A stretch of DNA of 64,000 nucleotides from Acidaminococcaceae bacterium (GCA_017405945.1 JAFQZL010000014.1:39478-103477); one strand, 5' to 3'. Counted from the first letter of the stretch, positions 34,601 to 43,697 are shown. The notes: generated from the letters alone by a model not told the origin. Numbers and translations: made by a program.

Positions 34601-36454
34601 TTAACTGTTTTGTTCGGGAAAGCTGTCATTGCGCCGACCCGCCAATTTCGTTTTTTTCAGTTTCCATGTGTTATATGTTACCAACGCTGCCGCCACAATC
34701 GTAACCATAAACAGCATCCAGGGTTTCAGCATGGGACCGCCAAACAAGGTTGCAATACCCAGGGCAAAGGGCAACAACACGAGATTACAGATACACACCT
34801 TTCGCACGTTGTCTTTAACGGTTTCCACGCAGGCGCGGCTCAATGTAAAGGTAGCCGCCACGTTGCGCAGGTCATTGTCAGTCAGTACCACCTGGGCTGC
34901 TTTCCACACGGTTTTGGTGCCGCTGCCTATGGCAAAACCGAAGTCCGCGCATTCCAGTGCCGGGGCATCGTTGTCCCCATCACCAACCACTGCCACCACT
35001 TCCCCGCCTTTGCGGAAGGTCTGCACCAGCTGTGCCTTATGGGTGGGGAGCAGTTCCGCCGCCACCCGGTCCGCGCCGGCCAGTTTGCCCAAATACAGAC
35101 CGGCCCGCTTATTATCCCCGGTCATCACGGACGTGACAATGTTCATCTCTTTTAACCGGCGCATGGCCTCCGGCGTTTCTTTCCGCAGCTCATCTGAAAA
35201 CCCGAAAATAGCGTACAATGTGCGTCCCACCGTCAGGTACCACACGGTTTTGCCCGCGTCGGACATCTGTTCCACGTACCCATTGGTCTCCGCCGGGATC
35301 CGGACATAGCGTTTAACAAATTCCAGGGAACCCAGCCGGATGTTTTCCTTGAAACAGCGGGCGCTGTGCCAACCTTCCGGCGTAGACTGAACCTCTGTCA
35401 CCAATGGCAATTTGCATCCTTCCGCCGCCTCCCGCACTGCAGCAGCCTCCGGCAAATCGCTGTCCTGCAGCATAGCTGCTGCCAGACTCAGCAGTCCAGG
35501 TTCAGAACCGTTATTGAAGATATGGATATCCGTCAGCACCGGGTGCCCGATGGTCAGGGTTCCTGTTTTGTCAAAAATAATCAGCGATGTTTCGCCGGCA
35601 TCCCCTAAAATGGTTCCATCCCGCAACAGGATGTTCTGCGCCGCCGCTTTCTGCACTGCGGTAAAGGCAGCTGTGCTGACAGCTGGCAGCAACAGTATCG
35701 GGCAGCAGCAGACAAAGATGGACATGGCAATCTGCCAGATGGGGAAACTCGCTTTTCCGGTAAAGAAAAAGCTAAGGCAGACCACGATAGACAACAGAAT
35801 AGAGCCGCTTACCAACCACATGGAAGGCATATCCAGAAACTGTGGCAGGGGTGCCTTGCACCAGCGATCCAAATAAACGCTTCCCAGCGCTGCCGTCACG
35901 CATACACCAATATAGAAAAGAAACAGCGGCGGCAGGTTCCCGTAAGGTTGACCAAGAATAAGATAGATAGCAGTATACAGACCTCCCGCCACGGCGGCAA
36001 TGGTGCTGATAAGCAGCAGCACTTCCGCGGAAGGTATACGTTCCTGCAGATCCTGCAGCGCCTGCTGATAAAACTGACGGCCTGCATAGAGAATAGGAGC
36101 TAACAACACAAGTTGAAGCGCGCCGCGCAAATTGACCGCCTCATATGCCCCCGGCAAATCAAACAGACTGGCCCGGATACCGGCAGATGCCAGTAACGGC
36201 GCGATTTCTGTCCAAACCGCAACAACCAGCAGCGGGACCAGACACAGCAACGCCAGTTTTAACCGGGAAATCTGTCCGGCAACTGCATGTCCTTTCTGTT
36301 TAGGCCGTTGCCGTCGTTTCGGCCGGGGCGCTGCGTCCTGCTTCGCGGCGTTGATAGACGAAGTGTCAACTTCCTGGATTGTGGAATCAGGTTGCACTGT
36401 CGCGTCTGTGTTTTTATTATTCACTTCATAATCTGTTACGTCTTCTGGTTTCAT
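34601..36454 (-). CDS. Aberrant P-type ATPase lacking the actuator domain
   Basis: A protein of about 617 residues starting at ATG 36454, ten bases after GGAG (an ATG 36 bp upstream has no ribosome site). The N-terminal 65 residues are charged and disordered-looking, with no metal-binding CxxC domain. TM helices cover about 65-100, 110-128, 142-168, 175-195 and 210-265. The P1B-type motif is altered: FVCCCPILLLP has CCP where CPC is expected. Phosphorylation motif DKTGTLT (Asp295), MTGDNKRAG and GDGDNDAPAL are intact. The N-domain HP motif is changed (SDLPEA). The entire A domain with its TGE loop is absent between TM helices near 195-215. Function unknown: possibly a degenerate or repurposed pump. 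Confidence 0.82.
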   Translation of the reverse strand: MKPEDVTDYEVNNKNTDATVQPDSTIQEVDTSSINAAKQDAAPRPKRRQRPKQKGHAVAGQISRLKLALLCLVPLLVVAVWTEIAPLLASAGIRASLFDLPGAYEAVNLRGALQLVLLAPILYAGRQFYQQALQDLQERIPSAEVLLLISTIAAVAGGLYTAIYLILGQPYGNLPPLFLFYIGVCVTAALGSVYLDRWCKAPLPQFLDMPSMWLVSGSILLSIVVCLSFFFTGKASFPIWQIAMSIFVCCCPILLLPAVSTAAFTAVQKAAAQNILLRDGTILGDAGETSLIIFDKTGTLTIGHPVLTDIHIFNNGSEPGLLSLAAAMLQDSDLPEAAAVREAAEGCKLPLVTEVQSTPEGWHSARCFKENIRLGSLEFVKRYVRIPAETNGYVEQMSDAGKTVWYLTVGRTLYAIFGFSDELRKETPEAMRRLKEMNIVTSVMTGDNKRAGLYLGKLAGADRVAAELLPTHKAQLVQTFRKGGEVVAVVGDGDNDAPALECADFGFAIGSGTKTVWKAAQVVLTDNDLRNVAATFTLSRACVETVKDNVRKVCICNLVLLPFALGIATLFGGPMLKPWMLFMVTIVAAALVTYNTWKLKKTKLAGRRNDSFPEQNS

Positions 36455-36697
36455 GCACGCAAGGCTCCGAAACTTAGTATCGTGATTCATTTCATACTAA
36501 TCTTAACAAGGCAGACTTTTCTTGTCAATTTTGCTCATACGTTTCTTCGCGTTTTGCTGTATAATGTAAGAAAGAATAATAATTTAAGTGTGATGCATGT
36601 AATGTTTTTCCTATGTCTCTCTGTTTCACCAAAATCTGCTACAGATACAGGGAGATCGTTCAACTGATAAACAGCAATTCAGAAAGGAGCCCTCACC

Positions 36698-38089
36698 ATG
36701 GCAATCCTCGGCGCAGTACAGGTCCCCCATCCACCCCTCATCCTTCCCGAAGTGGGCCACGGGGAAGAAAAACGCATCCAGTCCACTATCGACGCATTTG
36801 AAGCTGCCGCGAAATTCATAGCGGATTTAAAGCCGGACACCGTTATCATCTCCAGTCCCCATTCCATTTTATATTCCGATTACTTCCATATTTCACCGGG
36901 GCCTTCCGCCAAAGGCAGCATGGCCCAGTTCGGCGCGCCCCAGGTCAAGTTTACTGTAGCCTACGACGACGAATTGGTTCGCGCGGTTGACACTGCGGCA
37001 AAACAGGCAGACATCCCCGCCGGCACCCTGGGCAACCGGCAGCCGGAACTGGATCATGGAACCATGGTGCCCCTGTATTTCCTTGCCAGGTACTGCAAAA
37101 CCTGCAAAATCGTACGGCTGGCCCTCTCCGGTTTTTCCCTGAAAGAGCATTACCGCGTTGGCATGCTTATTGCGGAAACAGCAGAAAAGCTGGGCCGGAA
37201 GATTGCCTGGATCGCCAGCGGCGATTTGTCCCACAAGCTTACAAAAAACGGGCCTTACGGTTTTAACCCCGCGGGTCCCGAATACGATAAAAAGATTATG
37301 GACATAATGGGGAGCGCCAACTTTGCCGAACTGTTTTCCTTTAAAGATACATTTCTGGAAGAAGCCGCCGAATGCGGCCACCGCTCTTTCGTTTTGATGG
37401 CCGGCGCCTTTGACGGACTGGCAGTAAAAGCGGAAAAATTAAGCTACGAAGGGCCCTTCGGCGTAGGGTACGGCGTCACCCTGTTCACCCCAACCGGGGC
37501 AGACGAAAGCCGCCACTTCCTGAGCGCCTACGACACCATCCGGGGCAGGATGAAAGCAGAACGGCTGGCCAAAGAAGACGACTATGTGAAGCTGGCACGT
37601 GAAGTCATCGAGCATTATGTGAAAAGCAAGGGCGGCTACCTGCGTTCCCCGCAGCATATTATCCCGGAGATGACAGCGCAGAAGGCCGGCGTGTTTGTTT
37701 CGCTAAAAATCCGCGGCACGTTGCGGGGCTGCATCGGCACCATCGGCCCCATGTACGACAACGTGGCGGAAGAGATCCGGCACAACGCCATTTCCGCCTG
37801 CAGCCGCGATCCCCGTTTCACCCCGGTGCTGCCTGATGAACTGGAAGAACTGGAATACAGCGTGGACGTGTTAGGCCCTATGGAGCCCATCAGCTCACCG
37901 GCCCAGCTGGACGTAAAACGTTACGGCGTGCTGGTGACCAAAGGCAGCCGCAGCGGGTTGCTGCTGCCCAACCTGCCCGGTGTGGATACCATTGAGCAGC
38001 AAGTTGATATCGCCAAACAGAAAGCCGGCATCCGTCCGGAAGAAAGCGGCTGTGAATTGAAGCGTTTTGAAGTGATACGGCACTTTTAA
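36698..38089 (+). CDS. AmmeMemoRadiSam system protein, MEMO-like and AMMECR1-like domains fused
   Basis: A 463-residue cytoplasmic fusion. Residues about 1-270 form a MEMO/LigB-type dioxygenase-like domain with candidate metal ligands in HPPLILPEVGHGEE, SSPHSILYSDYFHIS, DHGTMVPLYFL and SGDLSHKL. Residues about 285-463 are an AMMECR1 domain with its hallmark RGTLRGCIGTIGP and SRDPRFTPVLPDEL. Proteins of these two families co-occur with a specific radical SAM enzyme in many bacteria and archaea, named AmmeMemoRadiSam; the biochemical role is unsettled. The radical SAM gene is 78 bp downstream. AAGGAG precedes the ATG. A TATAAT lies about 130 bp upstream. Confidence 0.92.
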   Translation: MAILGAVQVPHPPLILPEVGHGEEKRIQSTIDAFEAAAKFIADLKPDTVIISSPHSILYSDYFHISPGPSAKGSMAQFGAPQVKFTVAYDDELVRAVDTAAKQADIPAGTLGNRQPELDHGTMVPLYFLARYCKTCKIVRLALSGFSLKEHYRVGMLIAETAEKLGRKIAWIASGDLSHKLTKNGPYGFNPAGPEYDKKIMDIMGSANFAELFSFKDTFLEEAAECGHRSFVLMAGAFDGLAVKAEKLSYEGPFGVGYGVTLFTPTGADESRHFLSAYDTIRGRMKAERLAKEDDYVKLAREVIEHYVKSKGGYLRSPQHIIPEMTAQKAGVFVSLKIRGTLRGCIGTIGPMYDNVAEEIRHNAISACSRDPRFTPVLPDELEELEYSVDVLGPMEPISSPAQLDVKRYGVLVTKGSRSGLLLPNLPGVDTIEQQVDIAKQKAGIRPEESGCELKRFEVIRHF

Positions 38090-38110
38090 ATTCTGGCAAA
38101 ATAGCGAAGC

Positions 38111-38135
38111 GTCCTGCAGGTGCCGCCTGCAGGAC
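38111..38135 (+). other. Intergenic hairpin between the two AmmeMemoRadiSam genes
   Basis: A perfect 10-bp stem GTCCTGCAGG/CCTGCAGGAC (38111-38120 with 38126-38135) and 5-nt loop, with no U-tract. It would stabilise or segment the bicistronic message rather than end it. Confidence 0.5.
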
Positions 38136-38167
38136 TGTAACCGTTTTACATACAAGGAGCATCGATC

Positions 38168-38995
38168 ATGTCATACACCTGTCCCTACTGTCACCATCAC
38201 TGCACGCTGCAGGAAGACAAAACCGGGTTTTGCCGCGTCCGCACACTCCAGGACGGAAAAAATGTCTGCGGCAACTACGGTTTCCTGACTTCGCTGGCGC
38301 TGGATCCGATTGAGAAGAAACCCCTGAACCGGTTTTATCCCGGTACGACAGTTTTGTCTTTAGGAAGTTACGGCTGCAACCTGCGCTGCCCCTTCTGCCA
38401 GAATTTTTCCATTTCCCAGAACGGGCGGGACGCCTTCCAGCCTGTTATCGCCAAACCGGAACAGATTGCGGCCAAAGCGCTGGAACTGAAAAAACGGAAC
38501 AACATCGGCGTGGCATTTACTTACAATGAACCATTGTTAAGCTGGGAATTTATCCGTGACACCGGCGAGCTGGTTCACCGCAACGGACAGAAAAACGTAG
38601 TGGTCACCAACGGGAACTTTTCTGTGGAAATCGCCAAAAATCTGGCAGGTATCGTGGACGCGTACAACATTGATCTGAAAGGCTTCACCCCGGAGTGGTA
38701 CAAAAAGCTGGGCGGCGATTTGGAAATGGTAAAAGTTTTCATTACGGAAGCATGCAAAACTGCCCACGTGGAACTGACAACACTGATTGTCCCCAAAGAA
38801 AACGACAGTCCGGAAGAAATGGAAGCCATCGCCCGATGGATTGCCGGGCTTTCGCCGGACATTCCGTTGCACGTGAGCAAATTCTTCCCCCGCTGGAATA
38901 TGGTGGACAGAAACGAAACGCCTGCCGCCCGGGTGTACCGGCTTGCAGACGTAGCACGCAACTGTTTAAAATACGTATATACAGGAAACTGTTGA
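38168..38995 (+). CDS. AmmeMemoRadiSam system radical SAM enzyme
   Basis: A 275-residue radical SAM protein related to pyruvate formate-lyase activases. The cluster motif CxxxCxxC is in GSYGCNLRCPFCQNFSIS. Before it lies an N-terminal Cys/His-rich region (CPYCHHHCTLQ and GFCRVR) that could bind an additional metal, then NRFYPGTTVLSLGS. GVAFTYNEPLLSWEFI and VDAYNIDLKGFTPEWY match the family's barrel. The C-terminus includes PLHVSKFFPRWNM. Its substrate is unknown; co-occurrence with MEMO/AMMECR1 proteins is the only functional clue. Ends at a bidirectional terminator. Confidence 0.92.
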   Translation: MSYTCPYCHHHCTLQEDKTGFCRVRTLQDGKNVCGNYGFLTSLALDPIEKKPLNRFYPGTTVLSLGSYGCNLRCPFCQNFSISQNGRDAFQPVIAKPEQIAAKALELKKRNNIGVAFTYNEPLLSWEFIRDTGELVHRNGQKNVVVTNGNFSVEIAKNLAGIVDAYNIDLKGFTPEWYKKLGGDLEMVKVFITEACKTAHVELTTLIVPKENDSPEEMEAIARWIAGLSPDIPLHVSKFFPRWNMVDRNETPAARVYRLADVARNCLKYVYTGNC

Positions 38996-39030
38996 AATTC
39001 CACCAGAATTAAATATTGAAGAAAAAGAAG

Positions 39031-39070
39031 AAACCTGCGCAAAACATCGGGGACGGTTTTGCGCAGGTTT
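39031..39070. terminator. Bidirectional terminator between radical SAM and fbp genes
   Basis: A 15-bp perfect stem AAACCTGCGCAAAAC/GTTTTGCGCAGGTTT (39031-39045 with 39056-39070). The plus strand then reads TTTTTGTG; the minus strand reads CTTCTTTTTC. Confidence 0.9.
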
Positions 39071-39079
39071 TTTTGTGCT

Positions 39080-40984
39080 TTATCTTTTCTCCATAATCTT
39101 TCCGTCTCTGTATGCCTTCAGCAAATCGGTCAGATCAGCAATCTGCTGTTTTAAATTCTGGCCGTTGTCCGTGTCGCCGATCATCACCCGCTTGGGTTCC
39201 ATTTCCACCTGGGTGGTGACAGAGTCGATGTCCGCATTGGTGGTGAGAACATGCTCAATATCCTGGAAGGGATAATGAGCCTTGATGCGAATCCCATGAG
39301 AGTTGAAAATCAGCGTATAGCCGGCAATACCGGTAGATTTCTGGTAGGCTTTACAGAAACCGCCGTCAATGCAGATTTCCTTACCGCCGGCCCGAACCGG
39401 GGTATCGCCCTTGGCAACCTTTACCGGCGTATGGCCGTTAATGATGTGGGACTGGGGCGAATCCAGACCGAATTCATGCAACACCTTTTCACAGATTTCC
39501 TTCTTCCGGTGCAGCTTGTAGTAAGGATCCTGGGGCTCTTTCCAGGTGCTTTCATCATCAATATAACTGCGCTCAAAGGTCTTGATGGTACGCCCGGTAA
39601 CCGGGGAATCGGGATGGATCCACATAAACCAGAAGAAATCCTGGTCTTCCAGCTTACGACGCCGGTAGCAGACGCGGCACAGGTGATCCACCCAGTCCAT
39701 GTAGGCGCGGCCTTTCAGGGTTTTACCCCACAGGGTAACCTCCCGGAAATTGCCTTCCTCGTCCATGGGCAGACCTCCGTGGAACATCAGATTACCGTTC
39801 ATGACCTTGTACAGGGAACCATGACTGAAGAAGAAATCCATATGCCGCTGCAGGGCTTCACTGTTCATGAAATCCCACTGCCAGTCTTCAATGATCTTCT
39901 CTTCCTCCGGCGAATAGTCATAGGGATGCTCCGGGTCATAAGTGGGAAAGTCTGTGGTATTCATTTCATACTGCGTTCCGTCCGGCAACGTGGCAATGCC
40001 TTTAACCGGATCAATCTTGTCGAAGAGCAGCCGGTCTTCCATTTTATATTCCGGATGGCGGAGCATGGCCTGGCCTTCCGCTTTGAACAGCATCACGTTG
40101 ATAGCCTTCACTAATGCGTTCTTGCTTTCATCCTTACGGTAATTATCCGCGGAAAAGACCACAAAATCCCGCATACTGATGCCGTAGCCATTTTCCAGGA
40201 TCTCCCAATTGTTATAACGCACGTTATTACGGATCACGTTGATGATACAGGGAATACTGCCGGCCGCTGCCCCCATCCAAAGTACATCATGGTTACCCCA
40301 CTGTACGTCCACAGAGTGGTGCACCATCAGCCGGTCCATAATTTTATGGGCATAGGGACCGCGGTCATAGATGTCGCCTACGATATGCAGATGATCCACC
40401 GCCAGCCGTTTTATCAGATAGGTCAGTGCATAAACGAAGGGGCGGAAACTGCCGGTTTCCCAAATCGTATCCAAAATCTTGGCATGGTACACATACCGGT
40501 TCTGATCTTCATCCGGCAATGCGTGCAGCAGTTCGTCCAACACATAACGGAAGCCTTCCGGCATAGCCTTACGCACCTTGGACCGGGTGTACTTGGAAGA
40601 CAGCAGGCGTGCCAGCCGCAACAGACGGCGAAGGGTCATTTTTGCCCAGGTTTCCGTTATCGGATTATCTTTATCCATCATGTCCAATTTTTCTTTGGGG
40701 TAATAAATCAGGGTGCAGAGGTTTTTGCGATCCCGGTCATTCATGGTTTCGGTGAACAGCATATCCACTTTTTCCCGGATGACACCGGAGCTGTTGTTTA
40801 AAATGTGATAAAAGGCTTCGTATTCCCCGTGCAGGTCGCTCATGAAATGCTCCGTGCCTTTGGGCAGGTTGATGATGGCCTGCAAATTGATAATTTCCGT
40901 GATCGTCGCCTCCTGGGTGGGAAACTCCCGCGCCAGCAACTCCAGATATTTCCCGTGTTCCTCTGTCCGGTTCTTACTTTCCAT
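39080..40984 (-). CDS. fbp: Fructose-1,6-bisphosphatase class 3
   Basis: A 634-residue gluconeogenic enzyme of the Firmicutes class III family, which has a metallophosphoesterase-like core. The start is ATG at 40984 (MESKNRTEEHGKYLE) about ten bases after AAGGTGG. The metal-binding core is visible: FMSDLHGEYEAF, HIVGDIYDRGPYAHKIMD and VQWGNHDVLWMGAAAGS, then MFHGGLPMDEEGNF and IINGHTPVKVAKGD. Length is close to the B. subtilis enzyme. It dephosphorylates fructose-1,6-bisphosphate. The gene stands alone, with a GC-rich leader hairpin upstream and a terminator downstream. Confidence 0.97.
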   Translation of the reverse strand: MESKNRTEEHGKYLELLAREFPTQEATITEIINLQAIINLPKGTEHFMSDLHGEYEAFYHILNNSSGVIREKVDMLFTETMNDRDRKNLCTLIYYPKEKLDMMDKDNPITETWAKMTLRRLLRLARLLSSKYTRSKVRKAMPEGFRYVLDELLHALPDEDQNRYVYHAKILDTIWETGSFRPFVYALTYLIKRLAVDHLHIVGDIYDRGPYAHKIMDRLMVHHSVDVQWGNHDVLWMGAAAGSIPCIINVIRNNVRYNNWEILENGYGISMRDFVVFSADNYRKDESKNALVKAINVMLFKAEGQAMLRHPEYKMEDRLLFDKIDPVKGIATLPDGTQYEMNTTDFPTYDPEHPYDYSPEEEKIIEDWQWDFMNSEALQRHMDFFFSHGSLYKVMNGNLMFHGGLPMDEEGNFREVTLWGKTLKGRAYMDWVDHLCRVCYRRRKLEDQDFFWFMWIHPDSPVTGRTIKTFERSYIDDESTWKEPQDPYYKLHRKKEICEKVLHEFGLDSPQSHIINGHTPVKVAKGDTPVRAGGKEICIDGGFCKAYQKSTGIAGYTLIFNSHGIRIKAHYPFQDIEHVLTTNADIDSVTTQVEMEPKRVMIGDTDNGQNLKQQIADLTDLLKAYRDGKIMEKR

Positions 40985-41016
40985 AATACTTCGCCCACCT
41001 TTCACTAAACGTTCAG

Positions 41017-41074
41017 CCCCGTCTCCCGGTGCCTTCAAGAATATCGTATCGTTACGCCGGCAGCGCCTACGGGG
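41017..41074 (-). promoter_or_regulatory. Leader hairpin of fbp
   Basis: A 6-bp outer stem CCCCGT/ACGGGG (41017-41022 with 41069-41074) encloses a GC-rich segment with further short pairings. It lies between AT-rich promoter-like DNA (TATAAT near 41119) and the ribosome site. A post-transcriptional control role is possible but unproven. Confidence 0.35.
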
Positions 41075-41225
41075 CAGATAAATTGAGTACAACGTAATTT
41101 TTATTTTATTATATATATTATACATTAAATCATACTATTTGTGCTACATATTTTTTATTGTTTTCAATGTAAAAGAGAATCAGCTCACAACAGTAACGGG
41201 CATTAAAACCCATAGAAAAAATAAA

Positions 41226-41257
41226 AACCGGATGCGCATTCATCATGCGTCCGGTTT
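41226..41257 (-). terminator. Terminator of the secreted orphan at 41269
   Basis: Imperfect hairpin with ACCGGA/TCCGGT outer stem (about 41227-41256) followed on the minus strand by TTTTTATTTTTTC. Confidence 0.75.
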
Positions 41258-41268
41258 TTTATTGTGAC

Positions 41269-41706
41269 CTACTTACTTTCATTACCGAAAGTTTCAACCC
41301 GTTTAGCCAGACGGTCCAGCACCGTGCCCTGTTTGATAGGCTGCGGATCATACTTCAGCTGGTCATACGATTTGATCGTGTTCAGATTTTCGTCCTGCAC
41401 CGCGCCTTTTTCCATATAAGCGGTGTAATCGTCATAATTAATACCGTATCTGACAAACACATAATGCATGCCTTTGCCCAACGCGTCATCTACCCAGGTG
41501 TACGTACACACCCAAACCTTCTTCTCATTCCTGTCGGGAACTTTTTCAACACTTGTGTAATCAAAAAACGTTCCCTGATAATCCGTAGAACTGAGCCACA
41601 GCCACTTGCTCTGATCCAGTTTGCAATAGTCGGAAACCGGTTCCGCGCTGCACACGGATGTAAACAACGCAACCAGCAACGCACACAGAACTACTATCTT
41701 TTTCAT
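41269..41706 (-). CDS. Small secreted protein of unknown function
   Basis: A 145-residue protein from the ATG at 41706 (MKKIVVLCALLVALF), seven bases after GGAGG. The signal peptide ends near VCSAEP. The mature part of about 120 residues is rich in aromatics (KWLWLSSTDYQGTFFDYTSV, VWVCTYTWVDD, GMHYVFVRYGINYDDYTAYME). It is probably a small beta-sandwich that recurs in Negativicutes surface or periplasmic proteins, judged by eye. It has a YDQLKYDPQPIKQGTVLDRLAKRV tail. No known function and no operon partner. Confidence 0.72.
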   Translation of the reverse strand: MKKIVVLCALLVALFTSVCSAEPVSDYCKLDQSKWLWLSSTDYQGTFFDYTSVEKVPDRNEKKVWVCTYTWVDDALGKGMHYVFVRYGINYDDYTAYMEKGAVQDENLNTIKSYDQLKYDPQPIKQGTVLDRLAKRVETFGNESK

Positions 41707-41791
41707 TGTCATCCCTCCAGAAAAACCTTAACTTACTGATATATTATAACACGTCACGCAAAAAAAAGAAATTGATTTATATCTTATAGGC

Positions 41792-42976
41792 TCACGACTT
41801 TGTCCCAATTACCTTATAGCAGAGCCCCGCACTGGCCAGCAGCATGGCAGCCGCCAGGAAAAACAGCAAGGGAATACCGAAACTCTCCGCAATAAAGCCA
41901 CCAAAAATTGCGCCGGAACTCATGCCCACAAACTGGAAAGACTGATTGATGCCGTACATGCGGCCCAGGAATTCCTGAGGAACAAACTCCTTAATCAGGT
42001 GGTTGACAGAGGGCATAAGTCCCGCCACCGCGATGCCGTGGATAAAACGTAAAACACCTAACTGCCAGGGAGCCGTGACAAAAGCCTGGGGCACTGCCAC
42101 AGCACAGGCCGTCAGCAGTGCACAGAATAAAACTTTCTGGGCGCCAATCCGGTCAGAAAGGGAACCTAAACGGGAACCGAACAGGGCGCTGGCAAACCCT
42201 GCGCTTGAAAAGACTGCTCCGGAGATCAGGGCAATATGGTCCGACTCCGGGACCAGACCCGCAATATACACTGTAAGGATCGGCTGGATACACATGAGGG
42301 AAAACTGGAAAGTAAAAGTAGTAACAAATACACCAAACAACGCGGAAGGCCGAGGCAGGGACGCAAAGGCCTCCCGGTTGGAAGTCTTCACCGCAGCGGC
42401 ACCGGCCGCCTTCCGGGTCTCATGGATTCCCATGATAGCCAGACTGCTCAGAAGACAGAGCGACGCGACCACAAAATATGTATGACGGTAGCCCACGGTT
42501 TCCGCCAGCCAGCCTCCCAGCAGGGGACCGAGCAGCGCTCCGCTGATCTGCCCGGTGTAAAACACGCCTAACGCCCAGCCGGCCCGGTGGACCGGCGATT
42601 CCGAAGAAACGAGAGGAATCGCGGTAGCCAGGAACCCGCTCAGGGCCCCCTGCAACAGGCGCAGCACCACCAGATGGTACACATTTTGCGCCATACCCAT
42701 GCCAAAATTGATGACGCCCAGCCAGATGACGGCCCGCAGGCACATGATTTTCCGCCCGTACCGGTCCGAAAGCCTGCCCCATATGGGCGAAAAGATGGCC
42801 AGCGTGACAAAATTCATGGCAAAGATGATACCGGCCCAACGCGCCACTTCACCCGGATCCTCCACACCCAGCGAACGGATATACAGCGGCAACATGGGAG
42901 CCAGCTGGCTCATGCCCAGCGACGTGATGAAAGCCGCCAGCGTGCAGATATAAACGTTACGTTTCCATCGTTCCAT
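41792..42976 (-). CDS. MFS multidrug-type efflux transporter
   Basis: A 394-residue protein with 12 predicted TM helices. The MFS motif A is in the first cytoplasmic loop (SPIWGRLSDRYGRKIM) and again in the second half (GSRLGSLSDRIGAQKV). The antiporter motif C region is seen as GALLGPLLGGWLAE in TM5, which points to drug:H+ antiport. AGGAAG precedes the ATG. Monocistronic; no regulator beside it. Substrate unknown. Confidence 0.9.
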   Translation of the reverse strand: MERWKRNVYICTLAAFITSLGMSQLAPMLPLYIRSLGVEDPGEVARWAGIIFAMNFVTLAIFSPIWGRLSDRYGRKIMCLRAVIWLGVINFGMGMAQNVYHLVVLRLLQGALSGFLATAIPLVSSESPVHRAGWALGVFYTGQISGALLGPLLGGWLAETVGYRHTYFVVASLCLLSSLAIMGIHETRKAAGAAAVKTSNREAFASLPRPSALFGVFVTTFTFQFSLMCIQPILTVYIAGLVPESDHIALISGAVFSSAGFASALFGSRLGSLSDRIGAQKVLFCALLTACAVAVPQAFVTAPWQLGVLRFIHGIAVAGLMPSVNHLIKEFVPQEFLGRMYGINQSFQFVGMSSGAIFGGFIAESFGIPLLFFLAAAMLLASAGLCYKVIGTKS

Positions 42977-43087
42977 ACCACAAACACTTCCTGAAATCTT
43001 ATCAATAGCAAAACAGGTGTTCCTGTATTTAAATTATATCACTGTGGCTTTCCTTTGTGTATGCATGATAATAATACTTATGAAAAA

Positions 43088-43123
43088 ACACCGGACGTCC
43101 CAATGGAAAGAACTGTCCGGTGT
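43088..43123 (-). terminator. Terminator of the secreted orphan at 43152
   Basis: A 9-bp perfect stem ACACCGGAC/GTCCGGTGT (43088-43096 with 43115-43123), followed on the minus strand by TTTTTCA. Confidence 0.88.
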
Positions 43124-43151
43124 ATTTTTACATTGTCAGTTTTTCAAATCA

Positions 43152-43604
43152 TTATTTGGCAGGCGCGTTCTTCTGCGGTTCAATCGGCGATACCTGGAAA
43201 GCTGTTACTTTTGGCGAACCGTTTTCTTCAACAAACGAAACAAAAATTCTTGCGAATTTATCCCTTGACACGGTTCCAAAGTACACCAGTTCGTCTACTC
43301 CGCTGTAACCTTTTTGCAAATCGTATTGCTTATTCAGGAGAACCAGGTTTGCATTTTTGATTGTACCGATCTGTTTCTTTACCCCATCCTGGACAGCCTT
43401 AAAATTCTCTGCTGTAAGTTTCTCTTTTAATGCCTTGCTAAAGCTTTTGCTGACCTGCGCATAGGTTGCCTCGCCGCCGGTAAGGGCAGCCACTAAAGCA
43501 TCCGCAGCTTTTTCTTCAGCACTAAACCGTCCTGCAGCGCCTGCAGCAAAGCAACTGGCACTAATGGATAATGATAACAACAGCATCATTAAAATCTTTT
43601 TCAC
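43152..43604 (-). CDS. Small secreted protein of unknown function (DUF3887-like)
   Basis: A 150-residue protein from a GTG at 43604 after GGAGG. Signal peptide about 1-21 (MLLLSLSISASCFAAG). The mature domain has a helical start (EEKAADALVAAL, SKSFSKALKEKL) and beta strands (NLVLLNKQYDLQKGY, DELVYFGTVSRDKFARIFVSFVEENGSPKVTAFQVSPI), the pattern of NTF2-like small domains such as DUF3887. Assignment is tentative. Ends in PQKNAPAK. It stands alone next to tRNA-Val. Confidence 0.72.
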   Translation of the reverse strand: MKKILMMLLLSLSISASCFAAGAAGRFSAEEKAADALVAALTGGEATYAQVSKSFSKALKEKLTAENFKAVQDGVKKQIGTIKNANLVLLNKQYDLQKGYSGVDELVYFGTVSRDKFARIFVSFVEENGSPKVTAFQVSPIEPQKNAPAK

Positions 43605-43697
43605 CGTAACAAGTCCTCCAATTTAAAAATTGTTATTTTAACATATGCTTATTTAACAGTATCAGGATAAAACTGCTTTCTGCACTGTTAAATAAAT

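Noticed and set aside
36454..36490. Upstream ATG start for the P-type ATPase
   Set aside because: No ribosome site precedes it, whereas the ATG at 36454 has GGAG at a good distance.
37895..38162. Minus-strand frames over the AMMECR1 domain end
   Set aside because: Shadows of the plus-strand fusion gene, without motifs or ribosome sites.
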